DNA from: Sphingopyxis sp. USTB-05
Lineage (GTDB): Bacteria; Pseudomonadota; Alphaproteobacteria; Sphingomonadales; Sphingomonadaceae
Assembly (NCBI RefSeq): GCF_023822045.1
Contig: NZ_CP084712.1
Location: 2,852,001-2,916,000 of the forward strand
Length of the DNA stretch: 64,000 bases
Direction: 5' to 3'
In this document: piece after piece, positions 1 through 10,318 of the stretch
How positions within the stretch are numbered: the stretch's first letter is position 1
Layout: the number at the start of each line of letters is the position of its first letter
Program-made: the position numbers and the translations under genes
The notes under the pieces: generated by a model
Told to the model about the DNA's origin: nothing
The model's database searches: none
The model's input: only the letters and a program-made list of their open reading frames with translations

Positions 1-698
<698 letters not shown>

Positions 699-1011
699 AG
701 TCTTTCTCCTTCCGGTTGGTCCTCTGGAAAGCAAGAACCGAAGATCCGCAAGCGGACGATCCGGCACCGGTTTATGTGCGCCTTCCATGTGGAATGGGCG
801 GGCCGTTAGCCGCCTTGGCCGTCAAAAGCAAGGGGCGCGCGCCCCTTTTCGCGTTCAACCGATGGCACACGCCGGACTCGGTTCGGCGACAAAGCGACTC
901 CGTTCGTCGCAAAATGCTTGAGAACAAAACGAGAACATGGAACGAAAAGCCCCACGAAACCGTCGCTGGTTAACAAAAGGTTTCGCACATAGAAGCCGAA
1001 AGGACAAGATC
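699..1011. other. Divergent intergenic region with rpsB leader hairpin
   Basis: No gene is seen. The region must hold the rpsB promoter on the minus strand and that of the small membrane protein on the plus strand. A perfect palindrome, AAGGGGCGC/GCGCCCCTT at 830-847, lies about 130 bases upstream of the rpsB start and is followed on the minus strand by TGCTTTTG. It could be part of a structured rpsB leader or a terminator-like attenuator. This is inference from the palindrome alone. Confidence 0.4.
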
Positions 1012-1272
1012 ATGGTTCAGGTCGCAGCCGCTCTCCTCTTCGCCCTCGCCGCCGGCCTCGGCGTGACGGTGATCCTGGCCATGCTCAAGAATAACGAGAA
1101 TGCGATTCTCTCGGCGCTGATCGGCGAAGGCGCCTTCCCTGCCGAAATGGCACCGCAGTCGGGTCCGCTACCGCAAAAGATCACGCTGCGCCGCTCGCCG
1201 GCGCGCCGCGATGCTCCGCGTCCGGTACGCGCAGCCACCCGCATGCAGCCGGCGCTCAGCCGCGCCGCTTGA
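1012..1272 (+). CDS. Small single-pass membrane protein of unknown function
   Basis: 86 residues. A hydrophobic segment at about residues 3-24 (VAAALLFALAAGLGVTVILA) is followed by a basic, Arg/Pro-rich tail, so an N-terminal membrane anchor with a cytoplasmic tail is likely. The chosen ATG has the purine-rich stretch GAAAGGACAAG upstream. An in-frame upstream ATG exists but adds only Arg-rich residues unlike a leader. The 3' end overlaps the convergent pssA end by 17 bases. I do not recognise the family. Confidence 0.65.
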   Translation: MVQVAAALLFALAAGLGVTVILAMLKNNENAILSALIGEGAFPAEMAPQSGPLPQKITLRRSPARRDAPRPVRAATRMQPALSRAA

Positions 1273-2029
1273 CCTTCGCATAGCTTGCGATGCCGAAAGG
1301 CAGCATCGTCAGATAAAGCGCGCAAACCGCAAGCAATGTGTGCCAGGGCGCCGTGACAAGCGCTGCGCCGAGCAGGCCGACGCCAGCCAGCGCGAACAGG
1401 CGCCACGATCGGCGAAGCCGGATCGATGACCAGCTATAGGTCGGAATCGCCGAAATCATCAGCATCGCGATGGCAAGCGCCCAGGGCATCACGACATACC
1501 ATTCACGGAACAGGTCGTTGCCCGTCACCAACCACAGATAGACGGGGACGAACGACAGCCCCGCCCCAGCGGGCGCCGGGATGCCGGTCATGAAGCCCGC
1601 CGATTTGTGCGGCTGGAAATCGGCATCCATACGCGAATTGAAGCGCGCGAGACGCAGCGCGCAGCAAACCGCGAGCGCCAGCGCGGCGGTCCAGCCGAAT
1701 TTGGGAGCATTGGCAAGCGACCAGAGGAACAGGATCATCGCCGGGGCAACACCGAACGCGATCACGTCGGACAGCGAATCGAGTTCGGCGCCGAACTTGC
1801 TTTGCGCACGGAGCAGCCGCGCGATGCGCCCGTCCATGCCGTCGAGCACGCCGGCAACGATGATCATCGTCACCGCCGCAGTCCATTCGCCTCCGATCGC
1901 AAAGCGTACCCCGGTAAGCCCCGAACAGAGCGCAAGGATCGTGATCGCATTGGGCGCGAAGGCGCGCAGACTGAGCCCGGCGATACGACGCCCCGCGGCG
2001 TCAGGCACGATATGATCCTCGTCCGCCAC
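1256..2029 (-). CDS. pssA: CDP-diacylglycerol-serine O-phosphatidyltransferase
   Basis: Makes phosphatidylserine from CDP-diacylglycerol and serine at the inner membrane, the first committed step to phosphatidylethanolamine. The CDP-alcohol phosphatidyltransferase signature is complete: D66-G67, A70-R71, G80, D84 and D88. Several hydrophobic helices follow, and 257 residues is usual for the family. It starts with GTG directly after the TAA of psd with no gap, so translation is probably coupled. Psd supplies the next reaction. Confidence 0.94.
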   Translation of the reverse strand: MADEDHIVPDAAGRRIAGLSLRAFAPNAITILALCSGLTGVRFAIGGEWTAAVTMIIVAGVLDGMDGRIARLLRAQSKFGAELDSLSDVIAFGVAPAMILFLWSLANAPKFGWTAALALAVCCALRLARFNSRMDADFQPHKSAGFMTGIPAPAGAGLSFVPVYLWLVTGNDLFREWYVVMPWALAIAMLMISAIPTYSWSSIRLRRSWRLFALAGVGLLGAALVTAPWHTLLAVCALYLTMLPFGIASYAKVKRRG

Positions 2030-2764
2030 TTATTGCCCGATGCCGTCGATCGTCGCGGCGGTGCCGATGCGCGCGACGACGGTCTCGCCGGCAAGCGTGC
2101 GCTGACCGAGCAGCACCTGCGGCGTCGTCCCCGCGGGCAGATAAACGTCGACGCGGCTGCCAAAACGGATCAGGCCAACGCGCTGCCCCGTCGTCAGTTC
2201 GTTGCCCATCGTCACGAACGGCATGATGCGCCGCGCGACGAGGCCCGCGATCTGGGTAAAGCCGATGCGCACGCCGTCGGCGCGTTCGACGACGAAATGC
2301 TGGCGTTCATTCTCTTCGCTCGCCTTGTCAAGGTCGGCGTTCACGAACTTGCCCGGAATATAGACGAGCTTCCGTAGCGTTCCGGCTACGGGCGTTCGGT
2401 TGATGTGGACGTCGAAGACGCTCATGAAAATCGACACGCGCAGCATCGGCGCGGCGCCGAGGCCGTCGGGCCCGGAAATTTCGGGCGGTGGCGGGACTTC
2501 GGCAATCTGGGTGACGAGCCCGTCGGCGGGCGCGATGATCACATCGCTGCCGACCGGGGTGACGCGCACCGGATCGCGGAAGAAGGCGCCGACCCAGATC
2601 GTCACGCCGAGCATCAGCCAGCCGAGGATTTCCCACCCGAGCAGCCAGAAGCAAAGCGTCACGATTCCAGCGATTAACAGGAACTTGCGCCCTTCGGGAT
2701 GGACCGAGGGCCAGTGCCATTTGATACCGCCGCCGGGGCGGTTCGAGGATATGATATTCGACAT
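2030..2764 (-). CDS. psd: Phosphatidylserine decarboxylase proenzyme
   Basis: Decarboxylates phosphatidylserine to phosphatidylethanolamine. At 244 residues it is the short bacterial form. Membrane-spanning hydrophobic segments lie near residues 28-62. The conserved block [13 protein letters not shown] is present. The self-cleavage site that creates the pyruvoyl group is G202-S203, inside [11 protein letters not shown]. It is the first gene of the psd-pssA pair; the two genes abut exactly. The divergent neighbour is icd. Confidence 0.95.
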   Translation of the reverse strand: MSNIISSNRPGGGIKWHWPSVHPEGRKFLLIAGIVTLCFWLLGWEILGWLMLGVTIWVGAFFRDPVRVTPVGSDVIIAPADGLVTQIAEVPPPPEISGPDGLGAAPMLRVSIFMSVFDVHINRTPVAGTLRKLVYIPGKFVNADLDKASEENERQHFVVERADGVRIGFTQIAGLVARRIMPFVTMGNELTTGQRVGLIRFGSRVDVYLPAGTTPQVLLGQRTLAGETVVARIGTAATIDGIGQ

Positions 2765-2940
2765 GCCCAGTCTTCTAGGGTCCCACTTCTATACTGACAA
2801 TGGATAAGGCACGGGCTTTGTTGCCGGCTAGGGTCAGGACCCCAGGTACGACGCAGGTCGCGACGGGGCGGTTGATCAATCGCGCCGCTTTGCCTAAGGC
2901 CCGCAGCAACTCCGACTCCCCAAGGAAAAAGGCTGAAAGC

Positions 2941-4155
2941 ATGGGCAAGATCAAGGTAGCCAACCCGGTCGTCGAACTCGACGGCGACGAAATGACCCGG
3001 ATCATCTGGCAGTGGATCCGCGAGCGACTGATCCTCCCCTATCTCGACGTCGACCTTCATTATTACGACCTCGGCATCGAGGAACGCGACCGCACCGACG
3101 ACAAGATCACCGTCGAAGCCGCGAACGCGATCAAGAAATATGGCGTCGGCGTGAAGTGCGCGACGATCACCCCCGACGAAGCACGTGTCGAGGAATTCGG
3201 CCTCAAGAAGATGTGGAAGTCGCCGAACGGCACGATCCGCAACATCCTGGGCGGCGTGGTGTTCCGCGAACCGATCGTGATGAAGAATGTTCCCCGCCTC
3301 GTCCCGGGCTGGACCGACCCGATCGTCGTCGGCCGCCACGCTTTCGGCGACCAGTATAAGGCAACCGATTTCCGCGTTCCCGGCCCCGGCAAGCTCCGCC
3401 TGGTTTTCGAAGGCGAAGACGGCACGCTGATCGACGAGGAAGTGTTCCAATTCCCTTCGTCGGGCGTCGCGATGGGGATGTACAATCTCGACGATTCGAT
3501 CCGCGACTTCGCGCGCGCCAGCCTGAATTATGGCCTAGCCCGCCAGTGGCCGGTGTATCTGTCGACGAAGAACACGATCCTGAAAGCCTATGATGGCCGC
3601 TTCAAGGACCTGTTCGAAGAAGTGTTCCAGGCCGAATTCAAGGCGAAGTTCGACGAACTGGGCATCGTGTACGAACACCGCCTGATCGACGACATGGTCG
3701 CATCGGCGCTCAAGTGGAGCGGCAAGTTCGTCTGGGCCTGCAAGAATTACGACGGCGACGTCCAGTCGGACACCGTCGCGCAGGGCTTCGGCTCGCTCGG
3801 CCTGATGACCAGCGTGCTGATGACCCCCGACGGCCAGACCGTGGAATCGGAAGCTGCGCACGGCACCGTCACCCGCCACTATCGCATGCACCAGCAGGGC
3901 AAGGCGACGTCGACCAACCCGATCGCGTCGATCTTTGCGTGGACCGGCGGGCTCAAGCACCGCGGTAAGCTGGACGACAATGCCGCGCTCGTGAAGTTCG
4001 CCGACGACCTCGAAAAGGTCTGCGTCGCAACCGTCGAAAGCGGCAAGATGACCAAGGACCTCGCGCTGCTGATCGGTCCCGACCAGAACTGGTTGACCAC
4101 CGAAGGTTTCTTCGAGGCGATCGTGGAAAACCTCGAAGCCAAAATGGGCAGCTGA
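2941..4155 (+). CDS. icd: NADP-dependent isocitrate dehydrogenase
   Basis: Oxidative decarboxylation of isocitrate to 2-oxoglutarate in the TCA cycle. The 404-residue protein is of the homodimeric type found in alphaproteobacteria and eukaryotes: [20 protein letters not shown] at the N terminus, [12 protein letters not shown] substrate loop, and [11 protein letters not shown] cofactor region. The frame stays open upstream, but the ATG used here has the Shine-Dalgarno AAGGAAAAAGG and matches family N termini. Its product feeds gltBD, found later in the window. Confidence 0.96.
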   Translation: MGKIKVANPVVELDGDEMTRIIWQWIRERLILPYLDVDLHYYDLGIEERDRTDDKITVEAANAIKKYGVGVKCATITPDEARVEEFGLKKMWKSPNGTIRNILGGVVFREPIVMKNVPRLVPGWTDPIVVGRHAFGDQYKATDFRVPGPGKLRLVFEGEDGTLIDEEVFQFPSSGVAMGMYNLDDSIRDFARASLNYGLARQWPVYLSTKNTILKAYDGRFKDLFEEVFQAEFKAKFDELGIVYEHRLIDDMVASALKWSGKFVWACKNYDGDVQSDTVAQGFGSLGLMTSVLMTPDGQTVESEAAHGTVTRHYRMHQQGKATSTNPIASIFAWTGGLKHRGKLDDNAALVKFADDLEKVCVATVESGKMTKDLALLIGPDQNWLTTEGFFEAIVENLEAKMGS

Positions 4156-4193
4156 TAACAACCAAAAAGGTTGGGTTAGACGTCTAGCCAATC

Positions 4194-4219
4194 GGGGCCG
4201 GCCTGCATAAGGTCGGCCC
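4194..4219 (+). terminator. Hairpin after icd, reaching the next start codon
   Basis: GGGCCGGCC and GGTCGGCCC flank TGCATAA, giving a strong stem that ends two bases before the ATG of the antiporter gene. It could terminate icd transcription or hide the antiporter's ribosome binding site if both are on one transcript. There is no long T run. Confidence 0.45.
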
Positions 4220-4221
4220 TT

Positions 4222-6006
4222 ATGGTATCGGAAACAGAAACCTCTGCCATCGGCAACGCGCTGGTGGTCCTCGGCGCCGCGGGCATCGTGATCCCGGCCT
4301 TCGCGCGCTTTCGATTGCCGCCCGTCATCGGTTTCATTCTGGTCGGGTTGCTCGTCGGGCCGTCGGGGCTCGGCGCGCTCGCCGCCGATTATCCCTGGCT
4401 CAAGCACATCACGATCGCTTCGACCGAAGATATCGCGCTGTTCGGCGAGTTCGGGATCATCCTGCTTCTCTTCTCGATCGGGCTCGAACTATCGTTCCGG
4501 CGCCTCTGGCAATTGCGCAAGCTTGTGTTCGGGATTGGCGCGGCAGAGCTGTTGCTGGCGGGCGGGATCCTTGGCACCGCGTTGCTCTTCGCCGGCAATC
4601 TTTCGGTCGCCGCCGCTTATGGGCTCGGCATCGCGCTGGCATTGTCATCGACGGCGCTGGTGTTACCGATAGCGGGCACCAAATCCGCCGTCGGCCGCGC
4701 GTCCTTTTCGATGCTGCTGTTCGAGGATCTGGCGCTCGTCCCGATCATCTTTGTCCTCGCCGCCCTGTCGCCGGCCGCGTCGGGCGACAGCGCCGAGCTT
4801 TTGCTGACCACGCTCTGGCAAGGGGCGCTCGTCGTGGCAGCGCTCGCGATCGGCGGCTGGTTCCTGCTGCCGAAAATCTTCGCACAAGCTGCGCGCGCCA
4901 AGGATCCCGAGTTGTTCCTTGCGGCCAGCCTGCTCGTCGTCATCGTCGCCGCACTGGCGACCGCCGCGGTCGGCCTGTCCCCGATCGTCGGCGCGCTGCT
5001 CGCGGGCCTGATGATCGCCGAGACCGAATATCATGGCGAAGTCGAGGCGATCACCGCGCCGTTCAAGGGGCTCGCGCTCGGGGTGTTCCTGATCAGCGTG
5101 GGCATGGGGCTCAACCTCAAGACGATCGCCGAGCAATGGTCCGCGCTGGCGATTGCGGTCGTCGGCGTCGTCCTCGTCAAGGCGTTCGTGACCGCCGCGT
5201 TGCTGCGTTTTTCGGGCGCCGCGCGGCGCGGGACCGCCGCCGAGGTCGGGCTGCTCATGGCCAGCCCGTCGGAAACAACCCTGATCGTGCTGACGACGGC
5301 ATTGCAGGCACAGCTCATCAGCCGCAGTACTGCCGAATTCTGGCAGCTCGTCACCGCGATCGGGCTGACGATCACACCGTTGCTCGCGCGCATCGGCCAT
5401 GACATCGCGCGGCGGATCGAAATGCGCACCGGCGACGCGCAGGCCGAGGAAACGCCCGAAGGCCGCACCGTCATCGTCGGTTTCGGCCGCGTCGGCCATA
5501 CCGTCGCCGAGTTGCTGCGCGAACATGGCCGGCCCTATGTGGCGGTCGATGCGGATATCGATACTGTCGCAGCCGCGCGGCGCGACGGCTTCAGCGTCCG
5601 CTTCGCCGACGTTGCGCGGCCGGGTAGCCTCGACAAGCTGGACATCGAACATGCGCAGGCGATCGTGCTGACGATGGACGATCCGGTCCAGCAGCTACGT
5701 ATGACGCGCCAGCTTCGCCAGAAATACCCCGACCTGCCCATCATCAGCCGCGCGCGCGACGCGGACCATGCCGGCGCGCTCTATCAGGCGGGGGCGAGCG
5801 ATGCCGTGCCCGAAACGCTCGAAAGCTCGCTGCAACTTGCCGAAGCGGTGCTGATCGACCTCGGCGTCGCGATGGGGCCGGTGATCGCGTCGATCCATGA
5901 CGTCCGCGCCAAGATGCGCCACGACATCATGGCGAAAGGCAAGCTGGAGCAGGAGCCGCGTATCCGACGGACACGGCGGCCGCCTGCAGGCGGCGAAACC
6001 GCCTAG
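4222..6006 (+). CDS. CPA2-family (KefB/YbaL-type) cation:proton antiporter with TrkA-N domain
   Basis: Predicted inner-membrane K+ or Na+/H+ antiporter. The first ~390 residues are very hydrophobic, with the usual 12 or so helices of the Na+/H+ exchanger fold. A regulatory RCK/TrkA-N domain begins around residue 414 with a Rossmann NAD(H)-binding motif (VIVGFGRVGHTVAELL). 594 residues is typical for KefB/YbaL-type proteins. The 3' end overlaps the convergent M16 peptidase gene by four bases. Which ion it carries cannot be told from sequence. Confidence 0.9.
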   Translation: MVSETETSAIGNALVVLGAAGIVIPAFARFRLPPVIGFILVGLLVGPSGLGALAADYPWLKHITIASTEDIALFGEFGIILLLFSIGLELSFRRLWQLRKLVFGIGAAELLLAGGILGTALLFAGNLSVAAAYGLGIALALSSTALVLPIAGTKSAVGRASFSMLLFEDLALVPIIFVLAALSPAASGDSAELLLTTLWQGALVVAALAIGGWFLLPKIFAQAARAKDPELFLAASLLVVIVAALATAAVGLSPIVGALLAGLMIAETEYHGEVEAITAPFKGLALGVFLISVGMGLNLKTIAEQWSALAIAVVGVVLVKAFVTAALLRFSGAARRGTAAEVGLLMASPSETTLIVLTTALQAQLISRSTAEFWQLVTAIGLTITPLLARIGHDIARRIEMRTGDAQAEETPEGRTVIVGFGRVGHTVAELLREHGRPYVAVDADIDTVAAARRDGFSVRFADVARPGSLDKLDIEHAQAIVLTMDDPVQQLRMTRQLRQKYPDLPIISRARDADHAGALYQAGASDAVPETLESSLQLAEAVLIDLGVAMGPVIASIHDVRAKMRHDIMAKGKLEQEPRIRRTRRPPAGGETA

Positions 6007-8930
6007 CGCCCGCCCGCCGCCGGTGCCGCGCCGAGCGCTGCCGCATCGGCCAGCGTCATCCCCTTCGGCAGGATCGCCAGCGACCATTGGCGCGCAGGGT
6101 TCAGATATTGCTGGGCCAGCCGCTGCACGTCGGCTGCGGAAACCGCCGAAATATCGTCCTGCATCGACAGCGCGGCCGCAGTAACACGCGGGTCGCGCGT
6201 CGCGCCTTCGAGCAGGAACATCCAATAGACATTGCCCGTCGATGCGCGCGCCACCTGTTCGCGGATCGGCCCGGCATTGCGCGAAAGTTCGTCGGCGGTG
6301 ACCGGTTTGGCCACGAGATCGGCAGCGATATCCTTTGCGATGCCATAGAAGCGATCGAGGTCCTTCGGCGCGAGCAGGCTGCCGACGAGCAGATAGCCCC
6401 CGGTATCGAAGCCCGTCGGCCAATGGCTGTCGACCACGGGGCCGTAGCTTGCCCCCTGTTCGGCGCGGAGGCGGTCGAAGAGGCGGTCGTTGAAAATCGC
6501 CGCCAGCACTTCGAGCCCGCGCGCATCGCGCGGATTGGCAAGGCCGCCGCTGGTCGGCCATGCTGTCATCGCCGCTGCCTGCCCCTGTTCGCCGCGATGA
6601 TAGGCAACCTCGGGAACGGCGACATGTTTGGCGAAGTCGACGCGCTGCCCAGCAGGCGGCGCCAGCGTCTGACGCGGCGCCAGCGCGCCGAGCGTTTCAG
6701 CGAGGATCTTCTTGTAATCGACGGTTTCGAGGTCGCCGAAAATCTGTATCTCGATCGGTCCGCTGGCGAGCCGCGGTTCCCAAAAGGCGCGGAAGGCCGC
6801 TGGGGTCAGCGCCTCGATCTGCGCTTTGTCGGGCGCCGCCCAGCGCGCATCATTGTTCGTCAGCCAGCCCCGCAAATTTCGGTCGAGCACCGCGTTGGGC
6901 GTCGCGTCGTTGAGGTCATAGCCGGTGAGGAAGCCGATGCGCAGCCGTTCGATCGGCTGCGGATCCCAACGTGGCTGCGCCAGCTTACCGGCGATCAGCC
7001 GCATCTGGTCGGCAAGGTCGGCGGGATTGCTTTCAGCCGACAGTTCGAACGCATCGTCGTCGATCGCAAAGTTCATCTGGATCTGTCGGCCATTGGTCAA
7101 CTGGTCGATCTCGTTCTGACCCCAGGGGCCGATCCCGCTTGCGACCAGCGCATAATCGCCGGTCCAGAGGAGGTTGGGTGCGTCGGCAGCGACGCTGCGG
7201 TTGCCGGTACCAAAGCGCACATTGACGCGAACCTTGCCCGGTTCGACCTTGTTATTCGACACCAAAGCCGTCACGCCATTGGCGAATTCGAGCCGTTCGG
7301 CGCGCAGACCGAGAAGGCTGCTGGTCGACGAGATCGCGCCCGCAGGACCGAATGAGGGAAGCTGCTTAAAATCGGCCTTCACGGTCGCCAACCGGTCGTC
7401 GCGCGCGGTGACGGGCGCCTTCAGCGCCGCAAGGACAGCGGCATCGCCGCCCGCCGCGGTTGGCGTGGTCAGTACGACGCGGGTGACCGGCGCGGCAAAA
7501 ATCGCCTTGCTGATATCGAGCATCACCTTCGGCGTTGCCGAGGCGCGGATCGCCTTGAACATGTCGACCTGTCCCTGCGGGCTGGTCACCGTTTCGTTGA
7601 TATCGACCGCGCGCACCATGTCGTCGGCAAGCCGCGCGCCGGGCTCGTTGCGCGCATTCTCCAGCTCCTTGACCAGAAACGCCTGAATCTCGTTTGCTTC
7701 GCGGTCGATATCGGCCTGCGAGGGCGGATTCTTCACGGCGTCGGCGATGACCCCACGCACATCGGCAAGCGCGGCCTTCCAGTCGCTGAGCGGGACGATC
7801 GAGGCCATCGTTACATCGGCGCTGCGGCTGACATATTGCTGCTCGACCGTCGCGACCAGATAACTGCCGCCGCTGCGCGCCCGGTTTTCAAGCCGCCGGT
7901 TGACGAGCGCCTGCGCGATAAATTCGAGATAGAGCCGCCGCGTATTTTCGACCGTATCGACGCGTTTTTTCCAGGGGCGCACCATCGCCAGCGTGAGCGC
8001 GAGCGGCTGGTTGGCCTCGACGATCTCGCGGGCTGCGGGCTCCTTTGGATCGGGTTTGCCGAAATCGGGGGCGGCGGGGTTCGGACCGTCGGCTTTCCAA
8101 TCGCCGTAATATTTCGCGACTAATCCCGCGAGGACCGCCGGATCGGCATCCCCGACGATGACCACGACCGCCCGGTCGGGGCGATACCAGCGATTGTGGA
8201 AGGCGGCGACCGAGGTCGCGCTCGCCTTGCCCAGCGAAGCCGTCGTGCCGATGGGCGAGCGGTCGCCGAGCAATTGCCCCGCGAACAGATGCGCGTTGGT
8301 GGCGTCGGCGATCCGTTTTTGCGGCCCATCCGATTCGCGTAGTTCGGACATTACGACGCCGCGCTCGGCAGCGACGGCGAGTTCGGAGATGCGCGGCTCA
8401 CGCACCATGCCCGATAGCAATTTCATGCTTTCGTCGAGATTGGCCGGCGTTACGCTAGGCAAGTCAAGCTGATACACCGTCTGCGTCGGCGTCGTCTGAG
8501 CGTTCGAATCGCTACCGAAGGTGACGCCGAACCGCTGCCAGATACGCTTGGCTTCACCGTCGGGAATATGCTCCGATCCGCGGAAGGTCAGATGCTCGAG
8601 CAGATGCGCATAGCCGCGTTCGTCCTCGGTTTCGAACATCGAGCCGACGTCCATGCGGACACGGATCGAGACCTGCCCGGGCGGGACTCCATTGTTGCGC
8701 ACCGCATAGCGTACGCCGTTGGGAAGCATGCCGAACTGCCAGGCAGTATCGCGCGGTATGTCGCTGCCGACATAGAGCCAGTCGCTGTTCTTCGCCTGAT
8801 TTTGCGCGGCCGTCGTCGAAGCGCTACCCTGCGCGCCCGCAGCGAGCGGCGTCAGAAGCAGTGCGGCGGCACCGGCGAGAAGGAGAGAACGGGCGAAACG
8901 AAGCGGCTGGCGCGCGGGAGAATAAGACAT
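6003..8930 (-). CDS. M16-family zinc metallopeptidase (two-domain, exported)
   Basis: 975 residues with an N-terminal signal peptide ending near AAGAQG (about residue 34), so it is probably periplasmic. The inverted zinc motif HxxEH of the pitrilysin/insulinase family is seen as H109-LL-E112-H113. The distal acidic region AERGVVMSELRES follows about 75 residues later. A second, non-catalytic M16 half occupies the C-terminal part. Family members degrade small peptides; the substrate here is unknown. Confidence 0.92.
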   Translation of the reverse strand: MSYSPARQPLRFARSLLLAGAAALLLTPLAAGAQGSASTTAAQNQAKNSDWLYVGSDIPRDTAWQFGMLPNGVRYAVRNNGVPPGQVSIRVRMDVGSMFETEDERGYAHLLEHLTFRGSEHIPDGEAKRIWQRFGVTFGSDSNAQTTPTQTVYQLDLPSVTPANLDESMKLLSGMVREPRISELAVAAERGVVMSELRESDGPQKRIADATNAHLFAGQLLGDRSPIGTTASLGKASATSVAAFHNRWYRPDRAVVVIVGDADPAVLAGLVAKYYGDWKADGPNPAAPDFGKPDPKEPAAREIVEANQPLALTLAMVRPWKKRVDTVENTRRLYLEFIAQALVNRRLENRARSGGSYLVATVEQQYVSRSADVTMASIVPLSDWKAALADVRGVIADAVKNPPSQADIDREANEIQAFLVKELENARNEPGARLADDMVRAVDINETVTSPQGQVDMFKAIRASATPKVMLDISKAIFAAPVTRVVLTTPTAAGGDAAVLAALKAPVTARDDRLATVKADFKQLPSFGPAGAISSTSSLLGLRAERLEFANGVTALVSNNKVEPGKVRVNVRFGTGNRSVAADAPNLLWTGDYALVASGIGPWGQNEIDQLTNGRQIQMNFAIDDDAFELSAESNPADLADQMRLIAGKLAQPRWDPQPIERLRIGFLTGYDLNDATPNAVLDRNLRGWLTNNDARWAAPDKAQIEALTPAAFRAFWEPRLASGPIEIQIFGDLETVDYKKILAETLGALAPRQTLAPPAGQRVDFAKHVAVPEVAYHRGEQGQAAAMTAWPTSGGLANPRDARGLEVLAAIFNDRLFDRLRAEQGASYGPVVDSHWPTGFDTGGYLLVGSLLAPKDLDRFYGIAKDIAADLVAKPVTADELSRNAGPIREQVARASTGNVYWMFLLEGATRDPRVTAAALSMQDDISAVSAADVQRLAQQYLNPARQWSLAILPKGMTLADAAALGAAPAAGGR

Positions 8931-9017
8931 TGGCCCATCTTATCGCCTTCGAACCTTGCTGGCCACTGAACTGTCACCTGGCTTGTCCTGAGACTGCGAC
9001 ACGCCTAGCCAGACAGG

Positions 9018-9869
9018 ATGAACGAACAAGCTGCCCCGCTCGCCGCGCTGATCCAGATGACAAGCGGCATCGACCCCGACGACAATCTCGCGGTGATCGA
9101 TCGCGCAATGGGCGAAGCCGCGGCGCGGGGCGCGGCGATGGCCTTTCTGCCCGAAATGTCGCTGCTGCTCGACCGCGACCGTGCGCGGTCAGGCGTGCAT
9201 ATAGCGCGCGAGGCCGACAGCCCCTGGCCCGCCGCCTTGCAGGCAATGGCGCAAAGGCACGCGATATGGCTGCATACGGGATCGATTCCCCTGCTCGCCG
9301 ACATGGACGAACGACGCGTCAACCGCAGCCATGTCATCGCCGCCGACGGCAGCATCCGCGCGCGCTACGACAAAATTCACATGTTCGATGTCACGCTGCC
9401 TTCGGGCGAGAACTGGCAAGAATCGGCAGCCTATGAAGGCGGCAGCACCGTCGTCGTCGTTGAAACCCCGCTCGGACAGTTGGGACTCAGCGTCTGTTAC
9501 GACCTGCGGTTCCCCGAACTTTATCGCGCGCTTGTCGACCGTGGCGCCACCATTATCGTGATCCCCGCCGCCTTTACCGTATCGACCGGCGAGGCACATT
9601 GGCATGTACTTATGCGTGCAAGAGCGATCGAAACCGCCTGCCACGTGCTGGCGGCGGCCCAGAACGGCTCGCATGCCGACGGGCGGGAGACTTTTGGTCA
9701 CAGCATCGCTGTCGACCCATGGGGTGCCGTCCTCGCCGACGCGGGGACCGGAATCAGCGACAAGGGCTATACGCTGACCTTGGCGCCAGTGGACCCAAAT
9801 GCCGGCATCAGGGCCCGGCAGGCCATACCGCTTGCGCGGTCACGGGCAAATCGGAACATCAGCCTCTGA
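9018..9869 (+). CDS. Carbon-nitrogen hydrolase (Nit1/nitrilase superfamily)
   Basis: 283-residue amidohydrolase with the complete catalytic triad E46 (FLPEMSLL), K119 (YDKIHMFDV) and C160 (SVCYDLRFPELYR). The residues around the Cys resemble the Nit1/Nit2 branch, whose members hydrolyse deaminated glutathione or omega-amides. That substrate is inferred, not shown. It is transcribed divergently from the M16 peptidase gene. Confidence 0.92.
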   Translation: MNEQAAPLAALIQMTSGIDPDDNLAVIDRAMGEAAARGAAMAFLPEMSLLLDRDRARSGVHIAREADSPWPAALQAMAQRHAIWLHTGSIPLLADMDERRVNRSHVIAADGSIRARYDKIHMFDVTLPSGENWQESAAYEGGSTVVVVETPLGQLGLSVCYDLRFPELYRALVDRGATIIVIPAAFTVSTGEAHWHVLMRARAIETACHVLAAAQNGSHADGRETFGHSIAVDPWGAVLADAGTGISDKGYTLTLAPVDPNAGIRARQAIPLARSRANRNISL

Positions 9870-9895
9870 TCGCCATGCCGTGATCGGCATAACCC

Positions 9896-9929
9896 GATTG
9901 GCGGGGCCTGATTGGCGGGGCCTGATTGG
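9896..9929. repeat. 14-bp tandem repeat, about 2.4 copies
   Basis: The unit GATTGGCGGGGCCT occurs twice in direct succession, followed by GATTGG. It lies just downstream of the nitrilase-family gene and before the 17-bp repeat. Confidence 0.85.
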
Positions 9930-9960
9930 TATCGCCAACGACCCGACGACTTCGGCAAAA

Positions 9961-10028
9961 ATCCGACCCGAACGAACATCCGACCCGAACGAACATCCGA
10001 CCCGAACGAACATCCGACCCGAACGAAC
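9961..10028. repeat. 17-bp tandem repeat, four perfect copies
   Basis: The unit ATCCGACCCGAACGAAC is repeated four times without a mismatch, ending directly at the terminator hairpin. No open frame of note crosses it. Slipped-strand expansion is the likely origin. Confidence 0.95.
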
Positions 10029-10059
10029 AAAGGGCCCCGAGCGAAGCTCGGAGCCCTTT
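10029..10059. terminator. Bidirectional terminator between convergent genes
   Basis: AAAGGGC-C-CCGAGC, loop GAA, GCTCGG-A-GCCCTTT forms a long stem. It sits between the convergent nitrilase-family gene and the small membrane protein gene and has T-rich sides on both strands. Confidence 0.85.
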
Positions 10060-10090
10060 GCGAAACTCTGGCTAGCCAGATCAGCCGATA

Positions 10091-10318
10091 TTACGGGCTG
10101 GTCGGCGAATCGTCGTCGTTGTCCGACGCGATGATGATGCCACCAACGACGGCAACGAGAGCGAGGACTGCGATGATCCAGCTCGTGCTGCCTTCGAGTT
10201 CGCTCTGACCGTCAACGGCCGAAGCTGCGCGTGCTGCGGGAGCAGCCGACGCGGCAACCGGTGCCGCAATCATCGAGGTAGCTGCGAGAGAGATCGCGGC
10301 TTTCTTAAGCAGGTTCAT
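10091..10318 (-). CDS. Small exported or membrane protein with acidic tail
   Basis: 75 residues. It has an N-terminal signal-like segment (MNLLKKAAISLAATSMIAA), an Ala-rich region, a second hydrophobic helix at about residues 47-64 and the tail ASDNDDDSPTSP. The start has a clear Shine-Dalgarno GGAGAATAAG. A strong hairpin terminator follows the gene, and an AT-rich stretch of about 170 bases, probably its promoter, lies upstream. From memory, similar small proteins are frequent in sphingomonads; the function is unknown. Confidence 0.75.
   Translation of the reverse strand: MNLLKKAAISLAATSMIAAPVAASAAPAARAASAVDGQSELEGSTSWIIAVLALVAVVGGIIIASDNDDDSPTSP

Noticed and set aside
2800..2940. N-terminal extension of isocitrate dehydrogenase
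   Set aside because: The frame is open, but the extra 47 residues are unlike the family and the Shine-Dalgarno stands just before the downstream ATG.
9961..10028. CRISPR-like repeat array
   Set aside because: The 17-bp units are contiguous without spacers, so this is a simple tandem repeat.
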